From Dolomedes plantarius (lineage: Eukaryota; Arthropoda; Arachnida; Araneae; Dolomedidae), in assembly GCA_907164885.2 (NCBI GenBank), contig OU015490.1, positions 210,778,443-210,842,442 on the forward strand: a stretch of DNA of 64,000 bases. Reading direction: 5' to 3'. Below, in pieces: positions 35,511 through 47,949 of the stretch. The notes under the pieces are model-generated. The model did no database searches, had not been told where the DNA came from, and saw only the letters and a program-made list of their open reading frames with translations. A program made the translations under genes and the position numbers. How positions within the stretch are numbered: the first letter of the stretch is position 1; each line of letters begins with the position of its first letter.

Positions 35511-36061
35511 ATTTAATTTGTGTATGATAAATTAATTTTTTAAAGTTTATTTAAAAAATAAATCCGGTAGTCAAAATTTTACCACTCTTTGTCGGGATTA
35601 TATCCTTAGAGAAATTTAATAGTCAAAATTTACGAAACATACTACACCGAAATCTGTAACAACTACGTCCCAATAAGTCAACGATCAGAACATTCTCAGT
35701 TAAATTGACGGGAATGACATCCCAGGGCTCGATCGACTTGATTCTGCAAAGATTGTCTGTATTCCTTAAATTGCAATAGTTACCTGTATTGTTATTACGA
35801 TAGTAACGTCCTCTTTTCAGTATTATGCATAATTTTACCTTTACTACCACTCCTTACTATAAAAGTGAGCTTAGATTTGAAACGTTTATAATATCATTTA
35901 TGAGTTTCACTTAGTGTACAGGTTTCATACAGAAGTTGTAACTAGAAAAGGTGTTTTATTTCTATTTTGTTAAAAAAGAACTGTGAAATGTTTTACATAG
36001 GTTGGATATTATATGATTTAAAAATTAGGTATTGTTTTAAAAAATAAATTTCAAAACCAAA
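35511..36061. repeat. Non-coding background; arm D of the inverted duplication
   Basis: 35600-35870 matches the reverse complement of 54220-54400 (AATACTGAAAAGAG, TCATTCCCG-CAATTTAA). The 75-codon frame at 35623-35850 is probably chance. The last 60 bases match 53660-53730 in reverse complement. Confidence 0.6.
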
Positions 36062-36212
36062 TTAATGTTGTTTTAGTTGTTGTTGTTGCTAATGAACCCT
36101 TGCCGGAATTGTTCAATAGCACTACAAGGGTCGGGCCTGTCTTAGCTAGCCGATACCTCAATTTTGACCTAAATAAACCTAGGAGTGACATCAGGGGGAT
36201 CGTACCTTCTCC
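36062..36212 (-). mobile_element. SINE 2 (left-arm copy), 3' half
   Basis: On the minus strand it shares GTCAAAATTGAGGT, CGACCCTTGT and the AACAACAACAA tail with the SINE at 53345-53660. The tRNA-like head is missing here. Confidence 0.7.
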
Positions 36213-36219
36213 CACCCTT

Positions 36220-37053
36220 TCAGCCCAGCTAAACATTCCTTAGGAGAATATCTGGTACTTTGTCTTGTGGAACCTGATGAAATCCTCTGAGCCCAGCTAA
36301 ACATTCCTTAGCAGAATATCTGGTATTTCGGCTTGTGGAACCATACAAAATAGAAGGTAGAAACATAACTACTGACAATTTCCTTATTTTACTTTCTCTG
36401 GCAAAAGATCTAAAAAAAGATCAAAAATTCACTGTGCGGTGCGATATATCGATCACGGAAGAAAATTCCACAAGAATGAAGAAATGCAAAATTTTCGCTT
36501 TATCATTATTTTTTTTTAAATGATCAAGATATTACATTGACTGTGTATCGTGGTAAAAAGAACAAGAATGTTCTTTTGGTGAGTTGTCTTCATGAAAATG
36601 TTACTGTTTCCGATAACTAACAGACACACACACACACACACACCAAAAAAGAAACCCTTCTCAAACAACAGAGTAGTGCAATAACAGGAAGTCTGGGACT
36701 GATATTTTGCGTAACATGGTTAAGGTAAAACACAAAATCTTGTTCACGAAGATGGCCTGTAGACTTATTCTTCAACATTCTGGATTTAGTTCCTATAAAT
36801 TCTTGAAATATTTTTTTTAAAAAGCTACAAGAATTAAAATTAGCCGAAGATGTTTGCTTTATTCTACGAATAACTATTTCGGAGGTAAAAAAAAAACAAC
36901 ATTGTTCAAGATGTAAATCAAAATGTTACTATTCGTCACCAAAATGGCTACGTTGGTAACTGCAAAAGAAATAAAACGTGAGATATTTGCCAAAAATGTA
37001 GGACCACGTGGGACCAAAAGCCGCTTATTTGCATAAAGTGCATAGCATATTAA
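36220..37053 (+). pseudogene. piggyBac-like transposase, C-terminal half, with 68-bp tandem duplication
   Basis: EYLVLCLVEP occurs twice because a 68-bp segment is tandemly duplicated (about 36223 and 36291). The frame then reads YKIEGRNITTDNF with the conserved Asp region of piggyBac. Later pieces are KKNKNVLLVSCLHENVTVSD, RRWPVDLFFNILDLVPINS (36750-36810) and a Cys-rich end DICQKC...LICIKC up to TAA at 37051. An (AC)n tract (36626-36645) and stops interrupt it. TIRs were not identified. Confidence 0.75.
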
Positions 37054-37240
37054 TATTGGTATTTATATTAATTTAATTATTTTTCAATTAATTTAATTTA
37101 CATTTATAAATGTTTGAAAAATAAATATTCCTAATAAAACCGCAAATGGTGAATAATAATATCGTAATTTGAGGTAGGGATCAAAAAGATCTCGTTCAAG
37201 CATTTCAGTTAGCTTAAAATCTCAGGCATTCTAGTGTTAA
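37054..37240. other. Short AT-rich stretch
   Basis: This is probably the 3' flank of the piggyBac relic. Nothing further was recognised. Confidence 0.3.
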
Positions 37241-38821
37241 ATAAACACCCTTACTTCGCTTTACGGCCTAGATACATTCCGGAAAAGCGAAAAGCCTATA
37301 ACGAATCAATTATTTTGATACAAATCCATACAAATTTAATTGGATCTGCTCCAATTTTTTATAAATAATGTAGTTTTTACTTCATAAAGCACATTATTCT
37401 TTTTATTTCCTATAAAAAATTTACATAAAAATAAAAGTACAAAACAATGTAATAATAAACAGAAATAAAAAATAAACATATAAATAAAAAACAAAGGAAA
37501 TCATATGCCCGTATGTATACCTATAATAAAAAAACATAAAATAAAATTTTTAAAAACTGTTTTAAACTTATGATGAAAATTAACATTTAGAATCACTTAG
37601 CTTTAATATGTTGCCATCCTCACTTTTCGCTTTTGTGGCCGTATAACGAAACATTGTGGGCGGTAAATCGAAAAAGTTTCATAATCAACCCTTTCCGGCA
37701 TAGTGGGATTAAAAGAGTCCCACCTAATTAAACATGTTTTTCCTCAAATTCTATTCACTTGAGCTGTAATTCAAATATAGAATACAACTGGTTTTTAGCT
37801 ATAGTTTTATGTTGTAAATGGCTGAATATAACAAGGTTCTTCATTTTTGTATGAAAATTGGCTAAAGTAATCAGTAAAAAGTGTCTTTAGGACAATCTCA
37901 ACTTTTGAAAGATTTTGAAAATATTTATATATGTAAAATGTTATTAATTACATTTTTCATTGATTAAAATTATTTTCTAAACAAAATATATATCATTTAT
38001 AATATTTTTTAACGTTTATTTTTCACTTGAATTTCGTGGGACTAAAAGAGTCCCGCCACACACTTGAGATTTTCAACGATAGATGGCAGCACTGCAATTT
38101 TCCATTGTTTTGAAATAATTATTCCTTCTTTCCGTTAATTTTGGTTAGTTTTTCAGCCATTTTAGTATCCGGTGCCTTTATTTAGAGGGTGTCACTGATA
38201 CTAAGATATAGAAATAGTTGGTGAAGCAGCCTTTGTCCTCACAGGACAAAGGAGTTGTACGAAAAGTAGTTTAAGAAATTGCTTCCAAGAAAAGCAATTG
38301 CACAACATTGTGGGTGGTCTAGTTAGAAATTCCATCGAGACAAGTGTAAACCTTGACGGTTGCTGAAAGCCAAGGCAATATATTGACAATTGAGATCTGG
38401 GAAAGCCAGAATTTTCCATTCAGAACAGGATTTTTTTTAAATTGATAATTTAAAATAATCGTTATTATATATAAATATGAGTAATAAATATCGGAAATTT
38501 ATTTTAAAGCAATTGTTGACAATATTTTATTGCATATATCTTATTTTCATTGACTGATATTATATACTGCAAAACTATTGCAATATCCACTATGGTGTAG
38601 GAAATGTCTTTGTTGCATGGTGGGACAAACGGTAAAAATAAGAACAGCAGAATTTTTTTGGATGGCATAGAATATCTATGTACGTGCATCTGATCCTTTA
38701 TACAACATATTTTCCAAATTTCAGTTGTATTTTAATATAGCGTGTCGCAAAGGGTAAAAACAGGCCGCTATAGCGAAATGCAGTATAAAGAGCGGTCGTA
38801 TAGCGAGGTATAGGTGTACTG
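37241..38821. mobile_element. pogo/Tigger-like non-autonomous element
   Basis: The left end ACACCCTTACTTCGCTTTAC and the complement of the right end (ACACCTATACCTCGCTATAC) are imperfect inverted repeats of the type seen in pogo/Tigger elements, with TA flanks. The interior is AT-rich and non-coding and is interrupted by a piggyBac-like MITE. Confidence 0.65.
37689..38754. mobile_element. piggyBac-like MITE inside the pogo-like element
   Basis: The ends CCCTTTCCGGCATA and the complement of CGTGTCGCAAAGGG are similar. The flanks TCAA and TAAA look like decayed TTAA. Two near-palindromes, GGGATTAAAAGAGTCCC (37705) and GGGACTAAAAGAGTCCC (38038), lie inside. It is non-coding. Confidence 0.55.
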
Positions 38822-39650
38822 TAAAGTACATGTTCTATACGTTCTAAATTATTACTTTAAATTCAATGTCTAAACTACCAAAATCCTCTTGATGAGATAG
38901 TTTGAATTTCTGTCTACTTTCGTTGAAGACGTGTAAATAAACTTGTTTTTAAATAACTACTGAAGCCAACCATTAAAACCAAAGCGAATGTCTTCCGTAA
39001 TAATTCCTTTCTTTTGTTTCTGATTATCGAATTCTTAACGAATATATGATAAGAAACGTAATTATATATGCCTATCGCATGCCTCTGTACATGGTTGTTA
39101 CAACGCATTTTGGTGGAAATTTAATGAAACCTTCATTGGTATAAATTAAATAGAGCAGTTGGAAAATAAGTGCACTCTAATCCTTTTTTCTTCGTTCTCA
39201 TAGGAATTTCCTTCCGATGATTTCAATTTTTTTTCTGCTCAATAAATATTTCTCTATTCCAATAAAGTTGTCGTCGATACTCCCTTGGTAAATAAAGAAA
39301 AATACATTTAATCTCATAAACAACTATTTTATCGGGTGAGCTGTGTCTAACAGAAAACATATCAGTAAAATATCTCAACACGAATTCTTTAGGGAAGAAA
39401 TGCAAAAAGCAGTATCAAATGAAGCGCGAATTGCTTTTTCACCACACATTTCAGTTTCTCTTTTATAATTATGTTACATTTCTCTCTAATATTATACATG
39501 TATCTCTTATTTTCACAGTATACGACGCTATGAACAGTGTTCTTTAAACATAATAAAATAACTCTAATGTAACTAAAATTAAATAATTCAAGAGAGCTAA
39601 GATAATTATCTGGACACGACTGCTTGGCAGAACATCTGTTCAAAGTAGGT
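38822..39650. repeat. Non-coding background; arm E of the inverted duplication
   Basis: 39000-39600 matches the reverse complement of 50250-50850 through several words (TCTGATTATCGA/TTTATCAAACAATCAGAAA; AACAACTATTTTATCGGGTGAG; TTATGTTACATTTCTCT). A direct partial copy of 38880-38940 lies at 40610-40670. No gene. Confidence 0.7.
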
Positions 39651-39654
39651 ATAT

Positions 39655-39960
39655 TTCCAACCAAAGTTTGCCCGATCTGCAGGGCAGGCGTTATGACCTC
39701 GGATCATCTCCTAACTTGCATGGACTTGACAGAATCTCCCAGAGAAACGGCGACATCAGCAAATTGTATTGGGATGCAAGGAATAGTATGAACTCTCTTT
39801 GTGACTGAACTTTTTGATTGTGCATATTTTTCTAGTTTATTTTGTTCCTAGTTTTTGATGTTGGTTTCTAGTTTATATTGCTGTTTTGTTTTATTTCCTG
39901 ATCCATTGTAATGTTGCTAGCTGCCTGATCTGTATGGATTAACTTTCGGAATAAAGTCAT
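39655..39960 (+). pseudogene. LINE D, extreme 3' end
   Basis: A short frame TKVCPICRAGVMTSDHLLTC is the CxxC...HxxxxC knuckle found at the end of RNase H-bearing LINEs. It is followed by a T-rich 3' UTR with AATAAA near 39950. The rest of the LINE is absent. Confidence 0.6.
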
Positions 39961-41476
39961 ATGTAACACACAGATAATTATAGGAAGAATGTAGACAAAA
40001 ATAAACAGAAATCACGCACTTAGGGCTCTACGCACCATAAGGCAATATTCTGTATTGTAGTAACGGAACTAAACCAAATATCGAGCTAACCGACTGGTCT
40101 CGTCATCAGGAGGCCTAATCAAATCAGTTACCTCAAGGGGGAACTTTCAGAATAGGATTCAGGTCCAACCAAAATATATCCCAAGGCCCCGAGATGCCCA
40201 TTGAAACTTATAGTCAAATCAAAGAAAAATACCTGGACAACTTGCACTTAGGGCTCAACGCACCATAAATGCAAGTACATATACAATCCTAAAGAACACA
40301 AATAAAAAGACAGAAAAGCAAAAATGCGCAGTTACCCTAATTCTGTGAGTAATGCTTATAATCAAACAGCAGCCAATTTTTACCTTAGGAGTTACGTCAC
40401 TGTAGCAAAACAACAGCGCCAACACCCCCCCCCCCCCCCTAGAAGTTTTTAACCTACAAAAGTTTAAAGAAATTATGAAATCAGAAATCAAAACCCTATC
40501 CTAAAATTCCTTAAAATATACCCCAGTAAAATAACACTAACCTATATTTATTATATGCTCTAAATTATAAATTTTATTTCAATGTGTTAACTACTAAAAA
40601 CATTTTGATGGTATAGTTGGAAATTCAGTCTACTTTCGTTGAAAACGTGTTATAATAAATAATCTTTTTAAAATTTACCAGACGAGAACAGTGAAAACTT
40701 TTCACATATGTCTCAAACATGTTCTAAACAATTCCCCTGCAAACCATTTACTATAATCACGTAAAAAATCAAGTGCACATCACAAACACTTATCTACTGG
40801 CAAAGCTAACGTCAGCACAAGTAGCTAGGTACACTATTAAGTGTCATGTTTAATAAATGCTATGAAAGAATACGCACTTTCCAAGTCTTGTGTTAAATAT
40901 TTCGGAAGCTATTTAAAAAATTTTCATGGAGTTTAAGCATTTAGTTTAACTTTATCCACGCTTACGAGGTGAGTGTAATTAGTCTAGACATGTCTTAATT
41001 AAATAAGGGTGAACATCTGAAAAAAAACAACATTAAACCTCTTTTTAAAGCTATTGAAATGTGCTGATAAGTAAATCGAGACAATCGTTTAAAGCACTTG
41101 TGCTTACGGGAGAACCAATAATTTCCTAGTGGCTTTTTCCTTCACATGATATGAATATGAATACAGCTAATGGGTTTCAGATTGACTCACGAAGAGAAGA
41201 TCTCCGATCACTATTGACTCATGGGATATCAAATGGTATTACTTCCTAAACATTAATTTTATCGAGATGAGACTTTAAAAAATATCCTGTATATATATAT
41301 ATATAAATAAAACATTTAAACATACGCTATAACATTTAAAGCTAAAGAAAACCTAAATTAACCTAATTTCTAAGTTAAAAAAAAAACCTTTGGCGAAATT
41401 ATTTAAATGGCGTCCCTAATGCTTTAAAAACTAAACTATCGTGGCGTGGGTACCTAAATTAAGTACGTCGGTGCAA
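39961..41476. repeat. Non-coding background with a repeated 24-bp word; arm F of the inverted duplication
   Basis: GCACTTAGGGCTC-ACGCACC occurs at 40016 and 40245. A C run of about 15 lies at 40424. 40640-41200 matches the reverse complement of 48720-49450 (for example CCAGTAGATAAGT, CTTGATTTTTTAC, CCATTAGC-G-ATT-ATATTCATATCAT). No gene. Confidence 0.65.
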
Positions 41477-41893
41477 TGTCACGTTACTTCTAAATTTTAA
41501 CTAATTGAACCCCAATATCAAGATCACATGACGAGGTGGTCTCAGGAAGTCTATTTAAGACTCTGCGCCGTGTAAATGTAGCACTCACGGATTTTCTGTT
41601 GCCAAGTAAACATGTAGTCTTCAGATTAAATAAAGAGTTTTTATGAATTGCGGTGTGATGTGTGTGACCGAGGATGGGAAGATTGAGAGACCAGTTCTTT
41701 CGAACTACCTTCGAGACACTGAAAAACGTCACCGGCCAACGACGTTGTATGCGGGAACTGATTATTAAACTGTTGTGACGCACGGCCGGGCGGCCATATC
41801 ATCCATTTCGCCATTCAAGTAGATGAAGCAAGGAAATTAGCTAAACAAATATCATCCGTTTCGCCTTCCTTCCTCACCCCGCGTCGGTGTCGT

Positions 41894-41897
<4 letters not shown>
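41477..41897 (-). mobile_element. Possible solo LTR
   Basis: On the minus strand it starts TGTAACGACACCGACG and can end AACGTGACA. It contains a TTTATTTAAT signal-like stretch and is GC-richer than its surroundings. No 5-bp duplication matches, because its 5' side is a (TA)n tract. A 97-codon minus frame inside has no known motif. Confidence 0.35.

Positions 41898-41967
<70 letters not shown>
41898..41967. repeat. (TA)n microsatellite
   Basis: About 35 TA units abut the left end of the Tigger-like element. Confidence 0.95.
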
Positions 41968-41970
<3 letters not shown>

Positions 41971-42104
41971 TGGTACCTCCCTTAACGGACACTCCCGAAT
42001 AGCGGACACTCCGAATAGCGGACAGGTATTTTTGAAAAACTTTCAATTATTTTGCCAAACATTTCAAATTTATTCTAACACGCAAGTTAAAAATATATGC
42101 TTAT

Positions 42105-43182
42105 TGTAGAAGTGAAATGGTATAATTCCCCACGGTGTGTGGCCAATAACGAATGTATTATATAGGATGCAGAGGCAGGGGTAAATACAGGCTTGCAAAC
42201 CAATAAAAAATAGAAGAATAGTTGTCGGTGTGGCCAGTGATAGCGATCTGAAGTCTAAATTTTACAAGATGGATGGTCCTTATTTTATGGCCCACAGTAA
42301 AAACATCAGATGAGAAGGGTCAAAGTTGTTTTGCAAAATAAAACACAGATGTAGGGTATTAATTACCTTGAAACAATAGATGCATGCATGGGTTGGAACA
42401 AGCAAGAAAGACAAAGCATTGACCTTAAACATACATTTATTTGATATCCCAAATTTCAATTAACTTGTCATAGCTATTAATATAACAATCCGTTTCATAT
42501 TAACAATTTTAACATTGAGAACACAGAAGCAGAGGTAAACTATAGTATTGTCAAAGATGATTTTTAGAGTCTATTGGGGAGGCACTTACTATAGCGGATG
42601 TATGCAGCGATGATCGTAGTATCGGCGACCGGGACCCAGAATCATCTCCAGTGTAGGAACACCTTGGCGGGATATTCGCACTTCTCCAAGGCTCTGGGGC
42701 ATACGAGAGTCTCTAACATCTAACTCTGAGGAACCAAATCTAAGATCCGTCTCCTTCTTCGCCAATTCCTTTCGTCCTTAGCAGAGCAGTTGTCCGTTTA
42801 CAGGAGGGCCATTCTGGCCCTCCCCTCACTTTCATTAGGCAATGGGCTGTTTTTCTTTCAGTGGTTCCTGCCCCAATTAGTTCTTTAATAAACCGCCCCT
42901 GTCGCCTCTGTCCATAGTCTATGAAGTACCTCCCCCAACATAATTTCATTTTGCAAAACAACTTTGACCCTTCTCATCTGACATTTTTACTGTGGGCCAT
43001 AAAATAACGACCATCCATCTTGTAAAATTTAGACTTCAGATCGCTATCACTCTCCACACCGACAGCTATTCTTCTATTTTTTATTGGTTTACAAGCCTGT
43101 GTTTACCCCTGCCTCTGCATCCTATATAATACATTCGTTATTGGCCACACACCGTGGGGAATTATACCATTTCACGTCTACA
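42105..43182. repeat. Inverted-repeat structure inside the Tigger element
   Basis: Arms 42107-42347 and 42949-43181 are near-identical inverted copies of about 235 bp around a 600-bp centre. It could be a separate long-TIR element (MULE-like or fold-back) or an inversion-duplication. No target duplication was found. The centre is GC-richer and carries a 73-codon minus frame (42740-42961) of unknown type. Confidence 0.7.
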
Positions 43183-43324
43183 CTTATGAGTCTTTACAAA
43201 GCCTAGATGTTTCCTTAGAAGCCTGGATGTTTCAAGACGATTGATGTACGAAAACTTAATGTTTCGTAGAAGTCAAATAAGAAAGCGTGTATGACCGCTG
43301 AGAAAATGAGCGATTGGCTGGCTG

Positions 43325-44077
43325 GTGGAGTTAGACAACAAAATAAATAAACAAAAGAGAAAAATCATTCTGTTCATGGACAATGCTACTTCCCATCCTG
43401 ATGATTTAAAGCTCAAAATTGTTAATTTAATTTTCTTGCCTCCTAACACCACTTCGATTCTAAAGCCACTTGATCAGGGAATTATCCGCACCTTTAAAGT
43501 ACGATACAGAAAGCTGCTTCTGACACATGTGCTTTCACTGATTATCTCCTGCAAATCCAACGAAGAGTTGGCAAAATCGGTATCTGTTTTGCAATTTCCT
43601 GGACTACGCCAGTCCTCAAAAAGGTAGAACTTAGGTGCATTCTAAAATGTTTTAAGAAGGCGGGATTTTTTGAGTACAAGCGAAGTGGCAACTGACAGCA
43701 CTACTGAAAAAAGCGAAAAAAGCTTGCGGATCTAGTAGTCAATTTGGATTTAAATGTCAGCGTTTAAGAGTATGTCAAGAACCACGACGATTTATCCATT
43801 GAGAAAGAAAACCTGCATGTTTGAAATTTCATTCATCGGGACACCATTGAAGCACTGGCCCTTTCTAAGGATGATGATGAGGAATCCCCAATGGAAGACT
43901 GCAAAATAAAACTTTATTCGGAAGCACAGCGAACAATTAAAACAGTTCTTTCTGAACAATGAAGATTTGGAGGGGCGAGCAAAGCTAAATGTAATGAAGA
44001 TTCACCTAGAAAACCAGGTTTGCTGTGTAAAAAAGAGAAATAGAACTTTGTTAACAGATTTTTTCAGTAGTAATTGA
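43325..44077 (+). pseudogene. Tigger/pogo transposase, C-terminal half
   Basis: The DDE/D core shows IILFMDNATSHPDDLKLKI with the second Asp and FLPPNTTSILKPLDQGIIRT with the third; I count 30 residues between them, as in pogo-type enzymes. FKVRYRKLLL follows. After frame breaks, the tail FFLNNEDLEGRAKL and LLTDFFSSN ends at 44077. The CENP-B-like DNA-binding domain is missing. Confidence 0.82.
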
Positions 44078-44369
44078 AATAATTTAGCTCCAATACATTG
44101 TATTTTGGGATTATTTAATGCAAGGTAAAAGGATTAGCCACAGTTAAAAGGTAAAGTAGTAAATAGTTATTCTTTTCTTAACTAATTAATTTTTCCTTTT
44201 TAATTAAAATTGCAGCCGTAATTTTCAATCAAATGTTAGGCAGAAGTGCTAAAACTTTTTTTATAAAAGGGTTGTCCTCCCCAATAGCAGACACCTCCTA
44301 ATAACGGACAAAACTTTAGGTCCCGTAACAGTCCGCTTTTCAGAGGTATCACTGTATATATATATATTT

Positions 44370-45132
44370 GTTGTAATGCCAGAGCAGAGATGTTTAAAAA
44401 AAATAACAACATTTAATACATAACATTATATTTTCATGTGTTAAATTACTTTATATATGTAGTATTAAAAAGAGACATCTGAAAATTTATATTATCCGTC
44501 GCCTATTTTAGATCTTTTCATACAATTTAAGCGTAACGTACGTCCGGAAAAACGGAAAACAGATTGCCTTGTAATTTCGGTTTCAAATGCTTTTCAATAT
44601 GTAAATCATCCTTTTTGAAATGGTCCATATATTTCATTTTAAATAATATCGTTTGTCAAAAATTGTGGAAATATATAGGAAAAGTTCATAACATCTTTAT
44701 GTCTTTATATATTTTAAGACATTTTTCTTACCTATAGGCATTCAAAGTATTGAAATTGAAAAATTTGTGCATGCAGATCTCATTTTGAATACAATATAGA
44801 AAGTACTTTTCCAATGTAGCTCCATATTCCATAATTTATATATATTGGATAATATTTTATTTTTCACACATAAATTTTTAAAATATTCTTTTTTGGCGTA
44901 TTATGGGTACATTTTATTATAGAATATATAGCAGTACCAACGACATAAAATAATTCATATTCAGGGAAAATAATTTTTTAATTCTCTTATTGTTGGCATA
45001 GCAAAAGAACCCTCGGCGAAAGTAATTTTTAAATATAAATGTGTTTAAAAAATTCATTACCTTACTGTTATATGTCAACAGTTAGGTTAGCTCTTATTCT
45101 ACAATATTTGTAATTTTCCATAATTATTACCA

Positions 45133-45139
<7 letters not shown>
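44370..45139 (+). repeat. Background repeat G, copy 1
   Basis: 44440-45060 resembles 47130-47745 in direct orientation (GTATTAAAA-GAGAC, ATCGCCTATTTTAG-TCTTTTCATA-AATTTAA-CGTAAC). Both copies end in (TA)n. No coding. Confidence 0.65.

Positions 45140-45182
<43 letters not shown>
45140..45182. repeat. (TA)n microsatellite
   Basis: About 21 TA units precede the Helitron-like fragment. Confidence 0.95.
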
Positions 45183-45184
<2 letters not shown>

Positions 45185-45679
45185 CAGTTCCTTAACTGAC
45201 TGACTCAGTGATTCACTGACATACAACGCACAGACCAAACCGCTGGACAAAAAAGGCTAACATTTTGCATGGAGATTCTTCTGATGATGTAGGAGTGCAC
45301 TGAGAAAGATTTTTCAAAAATTCTTCTTAGAATTTTTTTAAATTAAAATTTTAAGCTGTTTTTGGAACTTTTTTTAGGTTTTCATTTAAAATAATAATTT
45401 GAGGGTTATAAAGTTTATATCACGTGGAAAATCATAAAACTTCCTTTAAAATGAAATATTTTTCAAATCTTTATCTCCATTTTCTGATTTTTGGTGAAAT
45501 TTTAAAGATTAATTTTTAGAATTTTATTTATTAAATGCTGATCACGAGATTTCTTTTTCTGGTACTTTAAATAAATTTATCGTCACGTGCATAACAATTA
45601 AGCAGACAAAAAAATTCTTTCTAATGCAGAAGACGATTGGATATTATCCAAAAAAAATAAATATCCCTTACGACTTTTT

Positions 45680-45690
<11 letters not shown>
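45183..45690 (+). mobile_element. Helitron-like element fragment
   Basis: This is the reverse complement of about 59880-60500, diverged. It starts near AACAGTTCCTTAACTGACTG and shares GACATACAACGCACAGA. Its 5' TC terminus has merged into the (TA)n tract. Confidence 0.6.
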
Positions 45691-45721
<31 letters not shown>

Positions 45722-45724
<3 letters not shown>

Positions 45725-46996
45725 TGCTCAAAAAAATTAGAGGAGCAAGCAAAGAAGTTAAGAAAGACTTGCGATATAGCCACGTATTGGCATAAAATGG
45801 ATAGTACACGTTTATCAATGCGTAATACAGAAAAAAGACGTAAAAAAAATTGTTATTAACCTTTAATTCTTTGAAAATATGGAAAAACATGAAAAGATGA
45901 TTTTGGGCAACAATTTGGTTACATGGAAACGATAAAATAAAGTATTGTTTAGAAATGATGCAAGATTTTTAATATGGTGTATACAGTTAAGCTGCTGCAC
46001 ACCTGTTTTCCATGGATGAGATGATGTTATCGATAAGACTTTGGGGAATACTGTTCCACTGCTCAAGAAGTGCAATCTCCAAGTTTCGGAGAGTAAAAGG
46101 AGGCCTTGGTCCGTCTGTCCACCTATGCTGATTCCACCCCATACCATAAAACCAGCTCGTCTGTATTCTGACCTTTCACGAACGAATGTGGGGTTATTTC
46201 GAGTGCCCCTTTCCCTCCATACCAAAACACGTCGGGTGTCACACTCCAGACTGAATCGGGACTCGTCTGTAAACAGCACTTGGCTCCAATCATATTGCTC
46301 CCAATCTCGATGTTCAGCAGCCCATCTTCTTCGGGCTGCACGGTGGCGTGAGGTCAACGGAATGCAGACCATTGGTCTACGTACATAGAGACCTCCCTGA
46401 TGAAGCCTATTACGTAATGTTTGGCTGGACACCCTTCGTCCTGTTGCCAAGAGCAACTGTCTTTGCAGCTGAGTAGCATTGTCTGTTATGTTTCGACGAG
46501 CTGTTAACAATATATACCGGTCATCAGTTGATGTAGTGGCGCGTGGCCGACCTTGACCTGGTCAGCGTCTAACATTCCATGTTTCTTGGAATCGATTCCA
46601 CAGCCTTGCAACGACACTTCTGGCGACTCCAACAGCGTCCGCGACACTACGTTGTATTTGCCCGGATTCATGTCTGCCTATAATACGCCACGCCATGGAT
46701 TCCGGTAAATCACGTTGTTGAGACATTTTCAAGTCCCCTTTTCTCAAAAAGAATAACTGGGCAATCGAATTTCTCAGTTAAGGCAGTGAAACAGACGTTT
46801 CTGCAACATCCCGATTTCCACCCTTATGTCCTTTTTCTAGTTTTTGACGTCATGAACTTTGATTTCCATATGAAGTTTTTTTCTTGTGTTTCCTGCTAGG
46901 CTTTAAATTATGGATGATTTATTTTATGTTACTTATCCGTGTAAGTATTTGCGTAATTTAGTTAAAAACCATGTGCTCCCCTAATTATTTTGAGCA

Positions 46997-46999
<3 letters not shown>
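45722..46999 (-). mobile_element. Tc1-like transposon C, in (TA)n
   Basis: TIRs CACTGCTCAAAAAAATTAGA and the complement of CTAATTATTTTGAGCAGTG (near-identical) are flanked by TA and lie inside (TA)n tracts on both sides. Confidence 0.92.
45960..46726 (-). pseudogene. Tc1-like transposase C, catalytic middle deleted
   Basis: It starts MSQQRDLPESMAWRIIGRHE (ATG 46724-46726), with helix-turn-helix text QIQRSVADAVGVARSVVARL and NRFQETWNVRR. A TGA at 46562 stands where PGQGRPRATT should be preceded by Arg. The frame then gives LFTDESRFSLECDTRRVLVW and GFMVWGGISIGGQTD, after which about 350 bp are missing, including the second Asp and the Glu. The C-terminal TLRNLEIALLEQWNSIPQ and IISSMENRCAA follow in another frame. 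It cannot catalyse transposition. Confidence 0.87.
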
Positions 47000-47049
<50 letters not shown>

Positions 47050-47775
47050 ATATAATCCTTTGTTCTTTGTTTGTATGAAGTCTTTTGTTCATGAAAACCA
47101 TATAATAACAAATGAAAAAACATGTCTTTTACCATATATGAAGTATTAAAACGAGACTCCTGAAAATGTCTATTATCAATCGCCTATTTTAGGTCTTTTC
47201 ATATAATTTAACCGTAACCTGTATACGAGATAATCAATACATAAAAGGAATTCCCTTGTTCTCTTTTAAGTGCTTTTCACATGTAAATCATCCTTTTAAA
47301 AATGATCCATATGTTTCGTTTCAGATCACATCGTTTGAAAGAAAAAAAAGACAAATATATGAAAACTTTATAAGATCTTTATGGAATATATTTTACAGAA
47401 AATTTCGTCATCTATAGCTTATTAAACCTTTTTTTTTTTGCATTTTTCGAAGATTTTATTTTGGAAATGGAATCTAGAGTACTTATTCATGTAATATCAT
47501 ATTCAATAATTTATGAATATTAAATAAAATTTTACCTTTCACACTTAAATTTCAAAATATTGTTCATGATGAATTATGAGTATATTTCATCATGGAATAT
47601 ATACCAGTAATAATGTTCCAAAAGTGATATATATTCATGTACATTTTTTTCTGCTCTATTAATGTCGGCATTGCAAAATAATCCTCGTCTAAAGTAATTT
47701 TCAAATATGCATAGATTTTCCAATTAAATTTAGTAACTTACATTTTTTTTGTACTATCTTCTTCTAAAAACATGT

Positions 47776-47826
<51 letters not shown>
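47000..47826 (+). repeat. (TA)n tracts and background repeat G, copy 2
   Basis: (TA)n at 47000-47046 and 47778-47826 bracket a direct copy of the 44440-45060 sequence. No gene. Confidence 0.7.
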
Positions 47827-47827
<1 letters not shown>

Positions 47828-47949
47828 CAAGCGTGTTATGTATATATGACCGAAATGAAAGTGGTAATTTTGGTTATTTTCTGTAGTGGATTATTTGTGA
47901 GAGTATATGAAAATACAGAAAGGTATAGTGAAACATGAGCTATACATGG

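Larger units (their letters stand above)
41968..44354 (+). mobile_element. Tigger/pogo transposon
   Basis: The left TIR CAGTGGTACCTCCCTTAACG and the complement of the right end (CAGTGATACCTCTGAAAAGC) are flanked by TA. Subterminal repeats of the GAATAGCGGACA type are typical of the group. The transposase N-terminal part is replaced by a segment with long inverted repeats. Confidence 0.85.

Noticed and set aside
41490..41783. 97-codon minus frame as a possible gene
   Set aside because: It lies within an LTR-like sequence and shows no protein motif.
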